Below are positions 14,399 to 15,689 of a stretch of DNA of 15,689 nucleotides, in pieces (positions within the stretch are counted from its first letter, which is position 1; each line of letters starts with the position of its first letter). This DNA comes from an uncultured Eubacteriales bacterium (GTDB lineage Bacteria > Bacillota > Clostridia > Oscillospirales > CAG-272), in assembly GCA_900547565.1 (NCBI GenBank), contig URHI01000033.1, positions 1-15,689 on the forward strand, in the 5' to 3' direction. Under the pieces are notes generated by a model, which had not been told where the DNA came from, made no database searches, and was given only the letters and a program-made list of their open reading frames with translations. Position numbers and translations under genes: made by a program.

Positions 14399-15469
14399 AT
14401 GAAAACTGACTGGCAAAAATTAGCATCACAGATGATATGCATAGCACTGGGCTTTGTGGCGGCGTATTTTGCCGTGCGGTATCTGCTTGTGGCATTGCTG
14501 CCTTTTCTGATTGCCTGGGGAATTGCACTGATTGCTTCACCGGCTGCGGCTTGGCTTGCCGGGAAAACACACCTGCCCAAATGGTTATGGGTGCTTTTGC
14601 TGTTGATACTCGGACTCGGTTCCATAGCAGGGGTGCTGTGTGTGGCGGTCGACAGGCTGATTTTTGAAACAGGAGAACTTATGTCGCAGCTGGGCGAGGT
14701 ACATGCGGCGGATATCTCGGCCATGATAGACAGTGTGCTCGAACGTTGGCCGTTGCTTAATGAACTGGCGGGAGCGGGTGGCGAGGCACGGGAGAGGCTG
14801 ATTGCAATGCTTGTTGACTCGCTCAGCGGAATATTGACGCAGCTTGGCAGTTGGCTGTCTACGGTTGCCCTCAGGGCAGTTGCCGGACTGCCGTCAGGAC
14901 TGTTGGCGCTGACAGTTACCATTGTTGCCTGCTTTTATTTTACATTGCAGTTGGACGCCATACACGCGGCGCTGTCGTCGCTGCTACCCGAACGCACACG
15001 TGAGGCAATGTCGGGTGGCAGTGAAAATCAGTCTATGAGCAGAAGGGTGACGCGCGGACTCGGACGCTGGTTCCGCGCTTACATGATACTGTTTCTGATG
15101 ACGTTTGGCGAGCTTTTTATAGGTTTTGTCATTCTCGGAGTGGATTATTCAATGCTGGTCGCGTTACTTGTTGCGGTGGTTGATCTGTTGCCGGTCCTCG
15201 GAACCGGGACGGTGCTTGTGCCGTGGGGAGTTTGGTGTCTTATTACTGGTGGGGTTGGCCGTGGGATAGGCTTGCTTGTGCTTTACGGCGTGATTACCGT
15301 GGTACGTCAGGTCGCAGAGCCGCATATTGTGGGCGGAAGCTTCGGCATGCACCCGCTGGTGTCACTTATAGCCATGTATGTGGGCTTTAGGCTGTTCGGA
15401 GTTGTCGGTATGATAGTATTTCCGGCGCTTGTTGTACTGCTTGGCATTTGGCGTCCATGGGAGGCGTGA
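14399..15469 (+). CDS. ytvI: AI-2E family permease, YtvI-like sporulation membrane protein
   Basis: This is an integral membrane protein of 356 aa of the AI-2E exporter superfamily (PF01594). It has paired N-terminal helices (about 12-30 and 32-53), a helix near 60-82, a long amphipathic segment (about 85-150), and a C-terminal block of helices. The conserved C-terminal signature DLLPVLGTGTVLVPWG near 261-276, followed by YGVITVVRQVAEPHIVGG and GMHPLVSLIAMYVG, matches the YtvI subgroup linked with sporulation in Bacillus and Clostridia. Its transported substrate is not known. The ATG follows GAGGTGA by 4 bases. It is divergent from the FAD-dependent dehydrogenase and ends just before a bidirectional terminator shared with the gene at the right edge. 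The symbol is given by resemblance to the subgroup. Confidence 0.85.
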   Translation: MKTDWQKLASQMICIALGFVAAYFAVRYLLVALLPFLIAWGIALIASPAAAWLAGKTHLPKWLWVLLLLILGLGSIAGVLCVAVDRLIFETGELMSQLGEVHAADISAMIDSVLERWPLLNELAGAGGEARERLIAMLVDSLSGILTQLGSWLSTVALRAVAGLPSGLLALTVTIVACFYFTLQLDAIHAALSSLLPERTREAMSGGSENQSMSRRVTRGLGRWFRAYMILFLMTFGELFIGFVILGVDYSMLVALLVAVVDLLPVLGTGTVLVPWGVWCLITGGVGRGIGLLVLYGVITVVRQVAEPHIVGGSFGMHPLVSLIAMYVGFRLFGVVGMIVFPALVVLLGIWRPWEA

Positions 15470-15473
15470 CAAC

Positions 15474-15512
15474 AAAAAATCACTTCGCCCGGGCAGGGTG
15501 AAGTGATTTTTT
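15474..15512. terminator. Bidirectional intrinsic terminator between ytvI-like gene and mscL
   Basis: A perfect 13-bp stem (AAAAAATCACTTC / GAAGTGATTTTTT) is extended inward by GCCC / GGGT to 17 pairs around a 5-base loop. It has A runs on one side and T runs on the other, so it can stop transcription from both convergent genes. It begins four bases after the ytvI-like stop codon. Confidence 0.92.
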
Positions 15513-15526
15513 GTTATTTACGGGTT

Positions 15527-15689
15527 TTATTTGTTTTTCATCAGGTCACGGATCTCGGCCAACAGTTTTGCCTGCTCGATAATGCTTGCGTCAAGCTGTG
15601 CCTGCTTTTCGGCGGCGGCGGCAGCAGCGGCGGCAGCTTCTGCGGCCTTGCGGTCGGCATCGGCTTTGGCGGCTTCGGCAGCTGCCTTG
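15527..15689 (-). CDS. mscL: Large-conductance mechanosensitive channel MscL, C-terminal part only
   Basis: Only the last 54 codons are in the window; the gene continues past the right edge. The end reads KLLAEIRDLMKNK, which resembles the conserved C-terminal helix of MscL (typically LLTEIRDLLK near the end). In that family this helix forms a cytoplasmic five-helix bundle. It is preceded by an alanine-rich, charged linker (KAAAEAAKADADRKAAEA followed by eight Ala) encoded by GCC/GCT/GCA triplets, longer and more Ala-rich than the usual linker. MscL is a pressure-release channel of the inner membrane. Since the membrane helices are not visible, the call rests on the C-terminal motif and could be another Ala-rich coiled-coil protein. 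Confidence 0.6.
   Translation of the reverse strand, partial: KAAAEAAKADADRKAAEAAAAAAAAAEKQAQLDASIIEQAKLLAEIRDLMKNK

Noticed and set aside
15590..15689. GGC/GCC triplet-rich tract as a microsatellite or CRISPR-like repeat
   Set aside because: It is explained by the alanine-rich coding linker of the gene running off the right edge; there are no regular spacers.

Overview
The window looks like chromosomal DNA of a moderately GC-rich Clostridia-type Firmicute. Evidence for this: a SpoIIIE/FtsK translocase, a YtvI-type sporulation membrane protein, RecA followed by RecX, purine-rich Shine-Dalgarno sites, textbook sigma-A promoters (TTGACA-17-TATAAT), intrinsic terminators and a tRNA with an encoded CCA. 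Genes are on both strands in short operons. No phage, transposase, CRISPR array or rRNA is visible.

Left third (1-5995, all plus strand): an ftsK/spoIIIE-type DNA translocase that is open at the left edge and ends at an intrinsic terminator; a 333-base gap with tandem palindromes and a perfect sigma-A promoter; then recA, recX and a COG3910-like P-loop ATPase, closely spaced and possibly one transcription unit for DNA repair. No LexA-type SOS box was seen upstream of recA.

Middle (6191-10022): on the minus strand an AraC-type regulator with a GyrI-like effector domain, which appears more AT-rich than its neighbours. Then a tRNA-Arg (anticodon CCG) with its own promoter and terminator, and 170 bases away a 19-base copy of the tRNA 3' end that may be an old integration scar or tRNA remnant. 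Next come a membrane-anchored alpha/beta hydrolase (plus) and, converging on it, a minus-strand pair: a CX5R tyrosine/serine phosphatase followed by a GNAT acetyltransferase.

Right (10100-15689): the most interesting module is a membrane protein made of two tandem DUF1538 repeats followed by a soluble protein made of two tandem PII-like halves. Transporter and presumed regulator are both internally duplicated, which suggests an uncharacterised nucleotide- or metabolite-gated transport system. It ends at a terminator followed by an 84-base inverted-repeat element that can fold into two mutually exclusive hairpins. A COG2509-type FAD-dependent dehydrogenase (minus) and a YtvI/AI-2E family permease (plus) are divergently transcribed. 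The permease converges on the C-terminal end of a probable mscL gene, with a 17-bp bidirectional terminator between them.

Functions are assigned from motifs and recalled family features only; no database search was run.
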